Below the pieces are notes generated by a model. It saw nothing but the letters and a program-made list of their open reading frames with translations. It had not been told where the DNA came from and made no database searches. Positions 44,401 through 52,630 of a stretch of DNA of 64,000 nt are shown here, in pieces. The DNA is taken from NCBI RefSeq assembly GCF_001425005.1, contig NZ_LMDB01000001.1:704340-768339 (forward strand), given 5' to 3'. A program made the translations under genes and the position numbers. Origin of the DNA: Duganella sp. Root336D2 (GTDB taxonomy: Bacteria > Pseudomonadota > Gammaproteobacteria > Burkholderiales > Burkholderiaceae_D). Positions within the stretch are counted from its first letter, which is position 1. Each line of letters opens with the position of its first letter.

Positions 44401-44665
44401 GCGCCAGCTCGCCGCGCCAGACGCCGCGCAGCTTGGCCTCGGGCATGGCGTCGTCGCGCAGTTCGGCGGCGGCCCAGCTGCGGAACAGGCCGAACGCCGT
44501 CGCCCCGGAGCCGAGCTCATCTGCCAACCGACGCGCATGGGCGTTCGCGGCAAGCAAATTGCCATCGGCATCCATCATAAAAGCCAAGTTGGGGCTGTTT
44601 TCATACACCGCGGTGAATGCGTCCAGCCTGGTCCGTCCCGGCGAAGCGAGAGAAGCCCTATCCAT
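41414..44665 (-). CDS. PAS-GGDEF-EAL protein with C-terminal receiver domain
   Basis: Cyclic-di-GMP turnover protein of 1083 residues. Up to four PAS-like sensors lie in about residues 15-510 (for example VVDHIPHQIFWKDMD and LFADGSVHWFLINK). A GGDEF domain with ARMGGDEFVLVLL is near 600-620. An EAL domain with GVEALLRWRHP, IDDFGTGYSSLAYLK and AEGVESEGQL follows. A receiver domain closes the protein at about 950-1070 with LLLLDDEPNVL, VVVSDQRMPDMNG and FYTKPWDD. A receiver at the C-terminus is unusual for this architecture. Both catalytic motifs are intact. A TACCAT lies 7 bases before the ATG with no Shine-Dalgarno. Confidence 0.92.
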   Translation of the reverse strand: MDRASLASPGRTRLDAFTAVYENSPNLAFMMDADGNLLAANAHARRLADELGSGATAFGLFRSWAAAELRDDAMPEAKLRGVWRGELALCEKGGDGAPVSLALEYYAGHGAQPECFRCLVTPLPEADSYGSRLRFKRLFDQHPHAMWVYDVATLRFLVVNRAAVAIYGYSEEEFLDMTIEDIRPDNELERLHADLETSPQSAAQQSGAWTHRCKDGRLIQVEISSHPLLMAGHKARFVFAHDVTRRLRVEKALHESQEMTQLVVDHIPHQIFWKDMDLLYRGCNDIFLRAAGLSSQEEVVGKSDFDFPWSHNAERIRADDAKIINSGVPHLNREDHLLFADGSVHWFLINKLPLHDQAGKTIGLLGTIEDVSERKQVELMLQLHNRALESSVNAIAITAIHAGSDTIDYANPALAVLTGHAAGELAGRSLEQLLADPEDAAAQTALHEAVHGQSDVQLMLRGRHRDGRSWWAQLHVAPVGGSEGQHTHRVCVLTDMTATMDYQAQLEHQANHDALTGLPNRNLCGDRLAQAISYAQRYGHTVWVAFLDLDNFKLVNDNLGHEAGDELLRTVAARLRSCMRDTDTVARMGGDEFVLVLLDGHESTPSQAMLRKIIDSVSAPMQLAGQEHTLTCSMGVSLYPADSSEPQLLMRYADIAMYRAKESGRNQVQFYEPAMHARIVERAAIENELRGALARGEMFLVYQPKMNVASGEISGVEALLRWRHPTMGLIPPGRFIGVAEETGLIVALGRWVIHTACAQNKAWQDAGLRPLRVAVNVSARQFRDKNLADEVVEALRSTGLQAQYLELELTESMMMQNADEAVVTVQRLKKVGVGISIDDFGTGYSSLAYLKLFPIDYLKIDQSFVRDMLGDPTVAAIVRSVISLGHSLDFRIIAEGVESEGQLAYLQRYNCDEAQGYHLSHPIMPDVFATLLQQEQSRQPARRPADERRGTLLLLDDEPNVLSSLMRLLRRDGYQILAAHNAQEAFSMLATHEVQVVVSDQRMPDMNGTEFLSRVRKLYPGTVRIILSGYAELESVLGAINRGEIYRFYTKPWDDQALRDNIREAFRYHALMHGGDGHAPTGT

Positions 44666-44684
44666 GCAACCGATGGTAGCAGAA

Positions 44685-45563
44685 CTATTTTGCTAGCAGC
44701 GCCCATCTGAGCGGCAACGCATCTTCCCGCCACACAAGCTGCTGCGGCTGGAATTCCCAGTGCCGTTCCGTTCCGTCCAAGACAACGCGCGCCGTTCCGC
44801 TCATCTGCAACAAACCGCCGCTCTCAAAGTCGGGGAACACCAGGCCAGCCCTGCCATTCAGCAGTATGTTACCGAGAGTCGAAAAAAAGCGGTTGCCCTC
44901 ATAGTCCGGCACCAGCAAGCTTCCAGTGCTGCCGACCTGGACAAAACCCGCCTGGCCGCCGCGGTGCGACACATCCATCCGCATTCCGGCGCCGTCACCG
45001 GAATACGTCGCCACAAAAAAAGTCCCGGAACGGCCGATCAGGTCGCGCGCCAGCGCATCGAGCTGCGGCAACTGGCGCGGCGGCAAGCCCGACGGCTCGC
45101 CCGGGGTGCGCTCGAAACGATAGTCGCGTTCATGGATGTATTTCGGGCAGTTGCCGAACGATTCCGCGACGGCGATCTCATACTGCTCGCCGCCGAGGGC
45201 GCGCAGCCTGCCATTCAAGCGGTTGCGCCGGCGCGTGTGCAGTTCGATGCCGAGCATGCCTACTGCGGCGCCATCGTGCAGGCCGGCTTGCGCCGGATCG
45301 TCGTGCTGCGCCGGCAACGTAAGCTGCAGGCGCTGCGGGTCTGGCGAATGCATGAAACCTTCTTCCCCGGCACGCAGCGTGGCCCATGGCCGGCCTTCGG
45401 CATCGACGCTGCCGAACACGGCGAACGGCAATTGGGCGAAGAAGTCGCGGTGCTGGTCCGGCATGTAGTTGCGGATCACCTTGCGGCCGATTTCGTCCAT
45501 CCGTTCCACCGCGCCCAGCGTAGCCTGGATCGCGATTTCGCCGGCGTGCCAGGGCGCGTTCAT
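44685..45563 (-). CDS. pyridoxamine 5'-phosphate oxidase-fold flavoprotein
   Basis: FMN-binding split-barrel protein of 292 residues, of the pyridoxamine-phosphate-oxidase-like group. [20 protein letters not shown] (part of about residues 47-66) is the first barrel strand pair. [11 protein letters not shown] (about 150-160) and [24 protein letters not shown] (about 190-213, part shown) are typical of the family that NCBI annotates as pyridoxamine 5'-phosphate oxidase family. The ATG at 45563 overlaps the GST stop by four bases; an upstream extension is only GST shadow. The pairing with a glutathione transferase suggests a detoxification or redox role. Confidence 0.85.
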   Translation of the reverse strand: MNAPWHAGEIAIQATLGAVERMDEIGRKVIRNYMPDQHRDFFAQLPFAVFGSVDAEGRPWATLRAGEEGFMHSPDPQRLQLTLPAQHDDPAQAGLHDGAAVGMLGIELHTRRRNRLNGRLRALGGEQYEIAVAESFGNCPKYIHERDYRFERTPGEPSGLPPRQLPQLDALARDLIGRSGTFFVATYSGDGAGMRMDVSHRGGQAGFVQVGSTGSLLVPDYEGNRFFSTLGNILLNGRAGLVFPDFESGGLLQMSGTARVVLDGTERHWEFQPQQLVWREDALPLRWALLAK

Positions 45564-46171
45564 GCAGCCAGCCCGACCGCTGACTTGATGAAGGGCTGGA
45601 AGCGCGGCAGACCTTCCACGCGGGCCAGCCAGGACTTCACGTTGGCGTAGTCCGACAGGTCGACATTGCCTTCCGGTGCGCGCGCAATATAGCTGTACAA
45701 GGCGATATCGGCGATGGTCGGCTGTCCGGCAGCGATCCACTCCCTGCCGTCCAGGCTTGCCTCAACCAGGCCGAGGATGCGGTGGGCACGCGCGATGGCG
45801 TCGGCCGGATCGACCGGTTTCTTGAACAGGTTGATGATGCGGGCGGTGGCCGGACCGCTGGCGATTTCGCCGGCGGCAACCGACAGCCAGCGCTGCACGG
45901 CGGCGGCGCCGACCGGGTCTTGCGGCAGCCAGCCGGTATCGCCATAGCGCGTGGCCAGGTAGACCAGGATGGCGTTGGAGTCGGCGATGACCACGCCGTC
46001 GTCCTCCAGCACAGGCACCTGGCCGAACGGGTTCAGCTTGAGGAATGCTTCCGTTTTCTGTTCGGCCTTCATCAGGTCGACTTCGACCAGCTCGAAGTCA
46101 AGGCCCAGCAGGGACAGGAACAGGTGGGCGCGGTGGGCGTGGCCGGAAATGGGATGGTAGTACAGCTTCAT
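45560..46171 (-). CDS. glutathione S-transferase
   Basis: Cytosolic GST of 203 residues. The N-terminal thioredoxin-like domain has [14 protein letters not shown] (residues 1-14), [13 protein letters not shown] with the cis-Pro, and [12 protein letters not shown] with the Ser-Asn pair that binds the glutathione gamma-glutamyl group. The C-terminal helical domain ends with [12 protein letters not shown]. The catalytic Tyr/Ser near the N-terminus cannot be assigned with certainty. I chose the ATG at 46171, preceded by AAGGAGAGCC; a GTG/ATG five codons earlier overlaps the ribosome-binding site. It is translationally coupled to the flavoprotein gene. Confidence 0.92.
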   Translation of the reverse strand: MKLYYHPISGHAHRAHLFLSLLGLDFELVEVDLMKAEQKTEAFLKLNPFGQVPVLEDDGVVIADSNAILVYLATRYGDTGWLPQDPVGAAAVQRWLSVAAGEIASGPATARIINLFKKPVDPADAIARAHRILGLVEASLDGREWIAAGQPTIADIALYSYIARAPEGNVDLSDYANVKSWLARVEGLPRFQPFIKSAVGLAA

Positions 46172-46270
46172 TGGCTCTCCTTTCAAGTAATGATGAAAGT
46201 GTGATCCATGTTGTCGATGATGGGAATCACCGCCGACAGCAATTCACCATTCCACCCAGCGAAATAATGA

Positions 46271-47410
46271 TCAGGGCAGCACCTCGAACAGCAGGAACTG
46301 GGTGACCTGGCCCTTGCCGAAATTGTCGTCGCTGGCGAACACCATGGTGGTGTGGCCGTTGGGCAGGCGCGGCCCGAAAGACATTGCTTCCAGGTTGTAG
46401 GCGCGTGGCATGGGCTGCTTGCTGAAGTCCAGCACCAGGCGTTTGCGGGCCGGCGTGTACCGCTTGCCTTCAAGGCCAGGCAGCGCTTTCACATCGCTGG
46501 CGCCGCGCGCATCGGTGGCATACAGGCGGACGTAATTGGTGTACACGCCGGCGGCATCCTGCACCGTGGCGCGTTCCAGCACCAGCAGTTCGCCATCGGG
46601 CAGCGCGAGGATTTCGGAGACGCCGTTTTCCGCTTCCCTGCCCGGCCCCGGTTCGGCGGGGATGGCATCCAGCGGATAGGCGAACTGGCGCAGCACCTGG
46701 CCATCGCGCTGGAACTGCGTCATGCGCACCACGGCGCCATGCTGCGGCGTCGGGATCGGGCCGTCTTCATAGAGCGGCCATTCGATGGAAGCCCACAGGC
46801 TGCGTCCGTCCGGCGCGAAAGCCAGGCCTTCGAAGGTGGCGTTATAGCGCGAACCGCGCAGTTCATCCTTGTGTACCTTGAAGTTCTCCGGCAAGGGCAG
46901 CTCGGCCAGCAGCGCGCCGTCGCGCGTGGCATGGCGGATGAATGGCTCGAGGCCATCGCGGCGATCGCCTTCGCTGGCGTACCACATGCTGCCGTCCAGC
47001 GGATCGATACGGATAGATTCCACGTCGGCGCGCGAGCAACCGGCGGCGGCGGCGGCAAAATCCTGGCCGTCGGCATTCAGGAAGTAGTGCAGGCCGGTGA
47101 AGCGCAGCGAGCGGAATGCGGTGGCGTCGAAATCCAGTTCGGCGTCGTAATAGCGTGCCGGGCTGCGGGTGCAGCGGTCATCGCTTTCGATCAGCCAGCG
47201 GCCGCTCGCCGGGTCGTAATCAAGCCCGGAGAAACCACCCAGCATGGTGTCGCCGAACATGGCGTGGTGCGCAACGCGCAGTTCGCCGATAAAGCGCAGC
47301 GCACTGACCGAAGAAACCGTGGAACCTGGCGCACGCTGTCCGGTCGGCGCGCAGGCAGCCAACGCCGCTCCCGCCGCCAGCGCGGCCAGGTAAGGAATCA
47401 AGCGCATCAT
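46271..47410 (-). CDS. esterase-like-activity-of-phytase family lipoprotein
   Basis: Periplasmic lipoprotein of 379 residues. The signal peptide ends in ALAAC, a lipobox with Cys about 19. The body is a beta-propeller-like domain of the family NCBI names esterase-like activity of phytase: GGFSGLDYDPASGRWLIESDD (part of about residues 55-75), FEGLAFAPDGRSLWAS and NLEAMSFGPRL are recognisable. Substrate is uncertain and phytase activity unproven. Two adjacent ATGs (47410, 47407) overlap the DUF3422 stop, so the genes are coupled. The 99 bases after its stop, up to the GST start, hold nothing recognisable. Confidence 0.84.
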   Translation of the reverse strand: MMRLIPYLAALAAGAALAACAPTGQRAPGSTVSSVSALRFIGELRVAHHAMFGDTMLGGFSGLDYDPASGRWLIESDDRCTRSPARYYDAELDFDATAFRSLRFTGLHYFLNADGQDFAAAAAGCSRADVESIRIDPLDGSMWYASEGDRRDGLEPFIRHATRDGALLAELPLPENFKVHKDELRGSRYNATFEGLAFAPDGRSLWASIEWPLYEDGPIPTPQHGAVVRMTQFQRDGQVLRQFAYPLDAIPAEPGPGREAENGVSEILALPDGELLVLERATVQDAAGVYTNYVRLYATDARGASDVKALPGLEGKRYTPARKRLVLDFSKQPMPRAYNLEAMSFGPRLPNGHTTMVFASDDNFGKGQVTQFLLFEVLP

Positions 47411-48708
47411 GCGTGGTGCAGGCGCTTGTGCATGCAGCGCAAGCCGAACCACATGCCGAGCGCCACCACCGGCACCATGACGCCCATCAGCAGTTCAGGA
47501 TTGACGCCCACGCCCAGCACCTTCGCGCCTTTGGCGGAATAGCCGATCAGGCCCACGACGTAGTAGGAGATTGCCGCCACCGACAGCCCTTCCACCGCCT
47601 GCTGCAAACGCAGCTGCTGCGCGGCGCGCGCATTCATCGACTGCAGTATCTTGCGGTTCTGCGCTTCCTGCACGATGCCGACCCGGGTACGCAGCAGGTC
47701 GTTGCTATTGGCGATGCGGCCGGCCAGGGCCTGCTGGCGCGCAGCCACGGCCTCGCACGTCTTCATGGCGGGCGCCAGGCGGCGCTCCATGAATTCCTCC
47801 ACCGTAGGCGTGCCTTCAATGCGCAGCTCGCGCAGCTCGTCGATGCGGGCGTTGACCAGGCCGAAATAGGCCTTGGATGCGGCAAAGCGGTAGCTGGTGT
47901 CGGCCGAGACCTTCTCGATGCGCGCTGCCAGGTGGGTAATGCGGTCGAGCAGGTCCTGCTCGGTGGAGCCGTCATCAACCTTGCCGTCCGCTTCGACCAG
48001 GGCGCCGGCCAGGGTCGCCAGTTCGCCCTCCACCTCATTCAGTTCCGGCGTCGCGTCCTGTGCAACCGGCAGGCCAAGCAGGGCCATCATGCGATAGGTT
48101 TCGATCTCCAGCACGCGCTGCACCAGGCGGCCCGACTGCTGTTCGTGCATGCCCGCATCGCAGATCACGAAGCGGCTGAAGCCATCGGCGTGGATGGCGA
48201 AGTCGGTCCACATTTCGCCGCCGTTCATCACCTGGCTGCCCGCCAGCGGCGCCCCCTGGAACAGGCGCTGCAGGCTTTCGGCGAACGCATGCTGCATGCC
48301 GCCCGGGCGCCCCAGCAGGACGTGCGCCGCCACCAGCACCCTGCCCTGAAGTTTCAGCAGCCATTGTTCCGGCAGGTGGCGCGAAGGCATATTGCTGAAG
48401 GCCTCCTCCGGCAGCGGCATGCTGGCCACGGTTTCGGCAAAGGTGAAGGTGGCGAATTCGGTGTGCAGCTCCCATTTCAGGCGGAAGCGGCCGAAATCAT
48501 GGGTAAAGTATTTCCCGCCTGCCGCCGGTGCCGCCACGCCGAAATGGCCACACAGTTCCGCCAGCAACTCCTGCTGTTCCTGTTCGCCCATGATGGCGAA
48601 ATGGGTCAGCAGGGTTGGCGCATCCAGTTTCAGGAAGGGGCGCGAGTGGATTTCGGCAGCGAGGGGCACGCGCTGCACGTGGTTCAGGCTGGAAAACACG
48701 ATACTCAT
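47407..48708 (-). CDS. DUF3422 family membrane protein
   Basis: Protein of 433 residues in the DUF3422 family, widespread in proteobacteria with unknown function. The N-terminal soluble part starts VPLAAEIHSRPFLKLDAP and has FTHDFGRFRLKWELHTEF (about residues 70-87). A helical middle is followed by two C-terminal membrane helices (about 375-395 and 400-425), separated by AKGAKVLGVGVNPELL, giving a tail-anchored topology. The ATG at 48708 has GGGAG upstream (spaced somewhat far). Coupled by ATGA overlap to the downstream phytase-like lipoprotein gene. Confidence 0.88.
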   Translation of the reverse strand: MSIVFSSLNHVQRVPLAAEIHSRPFLKLDAPTLLTHFAIMGEQEQQELLAELCGHFGVAAPAAGGKYFTHDFGRFRLKWELHTEFATFTFAETVASMPLPEEAFSNMPSRHLPEQWLLKLQGRVLVAAHVLLGRPGGMQHAFAESLQRLFQGAPLAGSQVMNGGEMWTDFAIHADGFSRFVICDAGMHEQQSGRLVQRVLEIETYRMMALLGLPVAQDATPELNEVEGELATLAGALVEADGKVDDGSTEQDLLDRITHLAARIEKVSADTSYRFAASKAYFGLVNARIDELRELRIEGTPTVEEFMERRLAPAMKTCEAVAARQQALAGRIANSNDLLRTRVGIVQEAQNRKILQSMNARAAQQLRLQQAVEGLSVAAISYYVVGLIGYSAKGAKVLGVGVNPELLMGVMVPVVALGMWFGLRCMHKRLHHA

Positions 48709-48753
48709 TGGGCTGGACTCGATTTTGAGGGAGTCCAGATATTAACATTGTAT

Positions 48754-49536
48754 TTACGGTAAGCCCGGCGGCAGGCCCTGGGCCTGGGCGCTGAAGCGCA
48801 GCACGATTTTGCCGCCGGCTGCCGCCATGACCGGCTCCAGCCACAGGTATGGCGCCGGCTCGCCAGTTCCCAGGCGCAGGCTATCGGCATCGGTAGCCAC
48901 CTCCAGCAAACGCCCACTGGCCGTATCGAACAAGCGCAGCGCAACTTCCCCGTTGATGCGTTTGCCAAGCAGGTAGCGCGCTTGCCCCGGCAATTCGGCC
49001 AGCGGGCGCGCCAGGCGGAAATCCCAGCGGGTGCCGGCGCAGTCCTGTTCGTGCCTGCCGGCGGGAGCGACGCGCTCCGCGCTGACTGTCAGCAACTGGC
49101 GCAGCCCCTCGCCCTCGCCGGCCATATTGAACGCCGTGTGCAGGCATATCGAGGCCGGTGCCGCGGCAGGCGCCTGGCAATGCAGCGAAAGACCATTCGC
49201 TTCGTCCAGGACATAGGTCGCAAGCACCGCATGCGGCCCGGGACTGACCAGGCGCAGGCCGACGCTGGCGTCTTCCACCAGCGCTACTGCGTGCCAGGGC
49301 AGCCGGTGCAGGGCATGCCCGGGCGCTGGCAGCAAATGGATGCCATTTTCCGGCGCCCTGCCATGCACGACGTTGGCCAGGCGGCCATTCCGGTCAGGTG
49401 CATTGATCTTTACAATCGCACCGCCCAAGGTACTGATCTGGACTTCCATGCCATGGCGATTACACAGCGCAAAAATGAACACCGGCAACCCCTCTGCCGT
49501 ATGCCCCGCGTCCTGCTGCGTAATACTTAGTTCCAT
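48754..49536 (-). CDS. aldose 1-epimerase family protein, short form
   Basis: Galactose-mutarotase-like beta-sandwich protein of 260 residues, shorter than the usual 300-350. The first strand motif ISTLGGAIVKINAPDRNGR (about residues 34-52) and the His motif CLHTAFNMAG (about 131-140) match the family. The C-terminal Glu may lie in APYLWLEPV. The N-terminal domain is compressed. The start ATG at 49536 sits 6 bases after a TATACT on this strand, with no Shine-Dalgarno. The 45 bases between its stop and DUF3422 hold no obvious terminator. Confidence 0.83.
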   Translation of the reverse strand: MELSITQQDAGHTAEGLPVFIFALCNRHGMEVQISTLGGAIVKINAPDRNGRLANVVHGRAPENGIHLLPAPGHALHRLPWHAVALVEDASVGLRLVSPGPHAVLATYVLDEANGLSLHCQAPAAAPASICLHTAFNMAGEGEGLRQLLTVSAERVAPAGRHEQDCAGTRWDFRLARPLAELPGQARYLLGKRINGEVALRLFDTASGRLLEVATDADSLRLGTGEPAPYLWLEPVMAAAGGKIVLRFSAQAQGLPPGLP

Positions 49537-49542
49537 CTTCTA

Positions 49543-49548
49543 AGTATA
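49543..49548 (-). promoter_or_regulatory. -10 box for the epimerase gene, leaderless arrangement
   Basis: TATACT on the minus strand, 6 bases before the ATG at 49536. It lies in a divergent region whose plus side contains a TAAAAT for the TPR gene. Confidence 0.5.
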
Positions 49549-49606
49549 TTCAGCCGGCTGGGATTTGATAAAATGAGTGTTTATTTCCCGTCGGCAAAAT
49601 AAATAA

Positions 49607-50767
49607 ATGCAGGCATCGCAAATTTCCTCTCGTACAGCCCTTGCGCTAGGGGCCGCGCTATTAATTGCGTGCTTTTCAGCGCAGGCCGATGAGGTCGCAG
49701 AAATCAATAAAATGATGCGCAGCGGGCAGTTGCCAGCCGCTTTAAGCAAGGTTGATGTTGCGTTATCGCAACGGCCCAAAGATGCACAATTGCGATTCAT
49801 TAAAGGAATGATTTTGTCCGAGCAGGGCAAAACAGCCGATGCAATTAATGTTTTCCAAAAGCTGACGGAAGATTATCCGGAATTACCTGAGCCTTATAAC
49901 AACCTGGCCGTGCTGCATGCGGCGGCCGGCAATTACGATAAGGCCCGCGTTGCACTGGAGCGCGCGATCCGCACCAACCCCGCTTACGCCACCGCCCACG
50001 AAAACCTGGGCGGCGTATATGCCAAGCTGGCCAGCCAGTCTTACGACAAGGCGATGCAATTGGCGGATCCGACCCAGCAGCCGCCGCAGAAAGCCAAACT
50101 GGCGATGCTGCGCACCTTGACGCCTAAAGGCGGCGAGGCTGCTTCACCGCTGGCCGCGCTCGCTGCGGCTTCGGTTCCAGCTGCGGCCCCGGCCGCGGCG
50201 CCTGCCCCAGTGATCGCGCAGGCGGCGCCGGCTCCTGCTCCAGTCCCGGCCAGGCTGCCTGCGCCGCCGGTGAAGGCGGCACCGGTGCCGCCACCTGCGC
50301 CGGCTCCTGTCATTGCCCAGGCCAAGCCGATTCCGACTGCCCCGCCGGCAGCGGCACCGGCCCCGGCGCCGGCGGTACAATTGGCAAAGGCCGCACCGAA
50401 AGCTGAGCAAGTCCAGAAAGAAGACGCCGATGGCGCCGATGTCATCAAGGCTGTCGAGAACTGGGCCAAGGCCTGGAGCGCGCAGGACATGAAGGGCTAC
50501 CTGAATGCCTACGGTGGCAATTTCCAGACGCCGAAGGGCCAGAACCGCAAGGCCTGGGAAGCTGACCGCACCGCCCGCATCGAGGGCAAAGGCCATATCA
50601 AGGTGTCCATCGAGGCGCCGCAAGTGACGGTCAAGGGCAATACCGCGACCGTGAAATTCCGCCAGAAGTACGTGTCGGACCGCCTCAGCACCGCCGGACG
50701 CAAGACCCTGGTGCTGGAGAAGCAAGGCAGGAACTGGTTAATCAAGCAAGAGCAGTCGGGGAGCTGA
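49607..50767 (+). CDS. periplasmic TPR protein with Cds6-like C-terminal domain
   Basis: Secreted protein of 386 residues. A signal peptide (to about residue 27, ending FSAQADE) is followed by tetratricopeptide repeats (about 30-150; AELPEPYNNLAVLHAAAGNYDKA-type words). A long Pro/Ala-rich linker (about 180-265) leads to a C-terminal NTF2-like/Cds6-type domain (about 275-386; VENWAKAWSAQDMKGYLNAY). The partner L,D-transpeptidase starts at the same base as this stop and ends in a related domain. The first ~300 bases are notably AT-richer than the rest. It is likely a scaffold or activator of peptidoglycan or lipoprotein crosslinking. Confidence 0.83.
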   Translation: MQASQISSRTALALGAALLIACFSAQADEVAEINKMMRSGQLPAALSKVDVALSQRPKDAQLRFIKGMILSEQGKTADAINVFQKLTEDYPELPEPYNNLAVLHAAAGNYDKARVALERAIRTNPAYATAHENLGGVYAKLASQSYDKAMQLADPTQQPPQKAKLAMLRTLTPKGGEAASPLAALAAASVPAAAPAAAPAPVIAQAAPAPAPVPARLPAPPVKAAPVPPPAPAPVIAQAKPIPTAPPAAAPAPAPAVQLAKAAPKAEQVQKEDADGADVIKAVENWAKAWSAQDMKGYLNAYGGNFQTPKGQNRKAWEADRTARIEGKGHIKVSIEAPQVTVKGNTATVKFRQKYVSDRLSTAGRKTLVLEKQGRNWLIKQEQSGS

Positions 50768-51993
50768 TGGAGATGTCGAAGCGAGCAAGTGCCGGTGCGG
50801 CTGCCGCGCTGCTGGCAGCATGCGCCCTGCTGACGCCAGCCGGTATCGGCATGGCCAAGTCCATCCATCCGGCCGAATCCCCGCGCGCCCGGCAGGATGC
50901 CGAGATCATGCTGCTGGAGATCTACAAGAACCTGCGCGCCAGCCAGCTGCAGGAGGCGATGGCCAAGGCCGACGCCCTGGTGCTGGCTTACCCCAATTTC
51001 CGCGTTGGGCACCTGATCCGCGGCGACCTGCTGCTGATGCACACCAAGCCGGTGGGCCAGCTCGGCGCCGGCGCCAGCGGTCCGGCAGACAAGCTGAACG
51101 ATTTGCGCGACGAAGCGCGCGTGCGCCTGCAAACCCTGGTGGCGCGTCCCGGCCCGGGACTGGCGCCGCGTTCCGTGCTGCAGCTGCGTGCCGACATGCG
51201 CCATGTGCTGGTGGTCGACGCCACGCAGTCGCGCCTGTATGTCTACCAGAACAATAGCGGCGAACTGAAACTGGTGACCGACTATTACATCAGCCAGGGC
51301 AAGCTGGGCGTCGACAAGTTCCGCGAAGGCGACCAGAAGACCCCGCTCGGGGTGTACTACATCACCGGCCGCGTATCCGGCCCCAAGCTGCCCGACTTCT
51401 ACGGCGCCAGCGCCCTGCGCATCAACTACCCGAATGAGTGGGACCGCCTGAACGGCCGCAGCGGCGGCGGCATCTTCCTGCATGGTACGCCGGCCGACAA
51501 CTACAGCCGCCCGCCCCTGGCTTCCGATGGCTGCGTGGTGTTGACCAATGACGATTTGCGTAAGCTGGAAGGCACGGTCGATATCGGCAAGACCCCGGTG
51601 GTGATCGCCGGCCACCAGGAATTCATCAGCAAGGCCAAGTGGGACAACGAACGTTTCACCGCCAACCGCCTGGTTGAATCCTGGCGCGCGGACCTGGTAA
51701 GCGCCGACAGCAAGCGGCTGCTGAAAAATTATTCGGTCAAGTTCAAGTCGGCCAATGGCGAAGACTTGAAGACCTGGTACGAGAAGGACATGCGGCCGCT
51801 GGCCAGCGTCAATGGACTCAGCGTATCGCTCAGTGAAGTGACCATCTTCCGCTACCCAAGCCGCGACGACATGCTGGTCAGCACCTTCACCCTCGAATCG
51901 AAGATCGGCAAGAGCCGCTCCACCCAGCGCAAGCGCCAGTACTGGGCGCGTGAAGGCAGCGAGTGGAAGATCATCTTCGAAAGCATGATCTGA
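50767..51993 (+). CDS. L,D-transpeptidase (YkuD domain) with Cds6-like C-terminal domain
   Basis: Periplasmic L,D-transpeptidase of 408 residues acting on peptidoglycan peptides. A signal peptide occupies about residues 1-30. The YkuD catalytic domain (about 145-275) has FLHGTPADNYSRP and the active site SDGCVVLTNDD with Cys256 as nucleophile. A C-terminal NTF2-like domain (about 295-408; ESWRADLVSADSKRLL to EWKIIFESM) resembles the one in the upstream TPR protein. The ATG shares its A with the upstream TGA, so translation is coupled. The 3' end overlaps the CPBP gene by 31 bases. Confidence 0.9.
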   Translation: MEMSKRASAGAAAALLAACALLTPAGIGMAKSIHPAESPRARQDAEIMLLEIYKNLRASQLQEAMAKADALVLAYPNFRVGHLIRGDLLLMHTKPVGQLGAGASGPADKLNDLRDEARVRLQTLVARPGPGLAPRSVLQLRADMRHVLVVDATQSRLYVYQNNSGELKLVTDYYISQGKLGVDKFREGDQKTPLGVYYITGRVSGPKLPDFYGASALRINYPNEWDRLNGRSGGGIFLHGTPADNYSRPPLASDGCVVLTNDDLRKLEGTVDIGKTPVVIAGHQEFISKAKWDNERFTANRLVESWRADLVSADSKRLLKNYSVKFKSANGEDLKTWYEKDMRPLASVNGLSVSLSEVTIFRYPSRDDMLVSTFTLESKIGKSRSTQRKRQYWAREGSEWKIIFESMI

Positions 51994-52550
51994 AAATTCC
52001 CCTGCGCACGCAGCTGCTCAGCTGCGCCGCGCTGGCGGCTATTGCCGTTGCGATCCTGCTGCTGCGGCGGCTGCCGCTTACGGGACTGCTGCAGGCCGGC
52101 TTGCCGTGGTGGCAGCAGAGCCTGGCGGGCATCGCAATCGGGTTTGCCGTGGGCGGCATATCCGCCCTGACCACCTTGCGCAAGCCCCATTCCGAAGCGG
52201 TGCGGCGCACGGTTGCCAGCTATGCGCGGCTTGACCTCGATGGCTTGAACCCGTTGTGGATTTCGCTCGCCGCCGGCGTTTCGGAAGAACTCCTGTTCCG
52301 CGCAGCGCTGCAGCCGCTGGCCGGAATCTGGGGCGCCAGCGTGCTGTTCCTGCTGGTCCATAGCGGCGCCTACGACTTCCGCCGCCTTGACCGCGCAGCG
52401 CTGTGGCAAGCCGGCGGCGTGTTCGGCATGAGCGTCCTGCTAGGCCTCGCCTTCGAATACGCTGGCTTGCTGTGCGTGATGATTGCCCACGCCATCGTCG
52501 ACATCATCGGCCTTTACCTGGTGCGCCACCTGGCCACGCGCAAAGACTGA
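51963..52550 (+). CDS. CPBP family intramembrane glutamic metalloprotease
   Basis: CAAX-protease-like membrane protein of 195 residues with about six hydrophobic helices. The EExxxR motif is SEELLFRAALQPL (about residues 108-120). The two later conserved His appear in FLLVHSGAYDF and MIAHAIVDIIG. The only plausible start is GTG at 51963, inside the transpeptidase gene, with AAGGCAGCGA upstream. It ends one base before the palindrome at 52551. Substrates are unknown; the operon suggests a cell-wall context. Confidence 0.83.
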   Translation: MEDHLRKHDLKIPLRTQLLSCAALAAIAVAILLLRRLPLTGLLQAGLPWWQQSLAGIAIGFAVGGISALTTLRKPHSEAVRRTVASYARLDLDGLNPLWISLAAGVSEELLFRAALQPLAGIWGASVLFLLVHSGAYDFRRLDRAALWQAGGVFGMSVLLGLAFEYAGLLCVMIAHAIVDIIGLYLVRHLATRKD

Positions 52551-52630
52551 ATGTCCACTTCGGGGTCAGGAACGAATGTGGACACTTGCTGTGAAATGTC
52601 CACTGTTGTTCCTGACCCCAAGGTGGACAT
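52551..52630. repeat. nested inverted repeat between convergent genes
   Basis: Two 34-base arms (52551-52584 and 52597-52630) are reverse complements with five mismatches around a 12-base loop. Each arm is also palindromic at its ends (TGTCCAC with GTGGACA) and has GGGGTCAGGAAC in the middle. It starts right after the CPBP stop codon and its last base is the first base of the amn stop triplet. It may act as a two-way terminator. Its design matches the element at 10844-10953. Confidence 0.85.

Noticed and set aside
41300..44710. A very long open frame on the plus strand opposite the GGDEF-EAL gene
   Set aside because: High-GC antisense shadow. The His/Gln/Arg-rich product has no recognisable domain, while the minus-strand product has complete catalytic motifs.
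46172..46270. Small peptide gene between the phytase-like lipoprotein and GST genes
   Set aside because: Short open frames exist but none has a ribosome-binding site or sensible composition.
50140..50400. Tandem repeat DNA in the TPR protein gene
   Set aside because: It is a low-complexity Pro/Ala linker with degenerate codons, not an exact DNA repeat.
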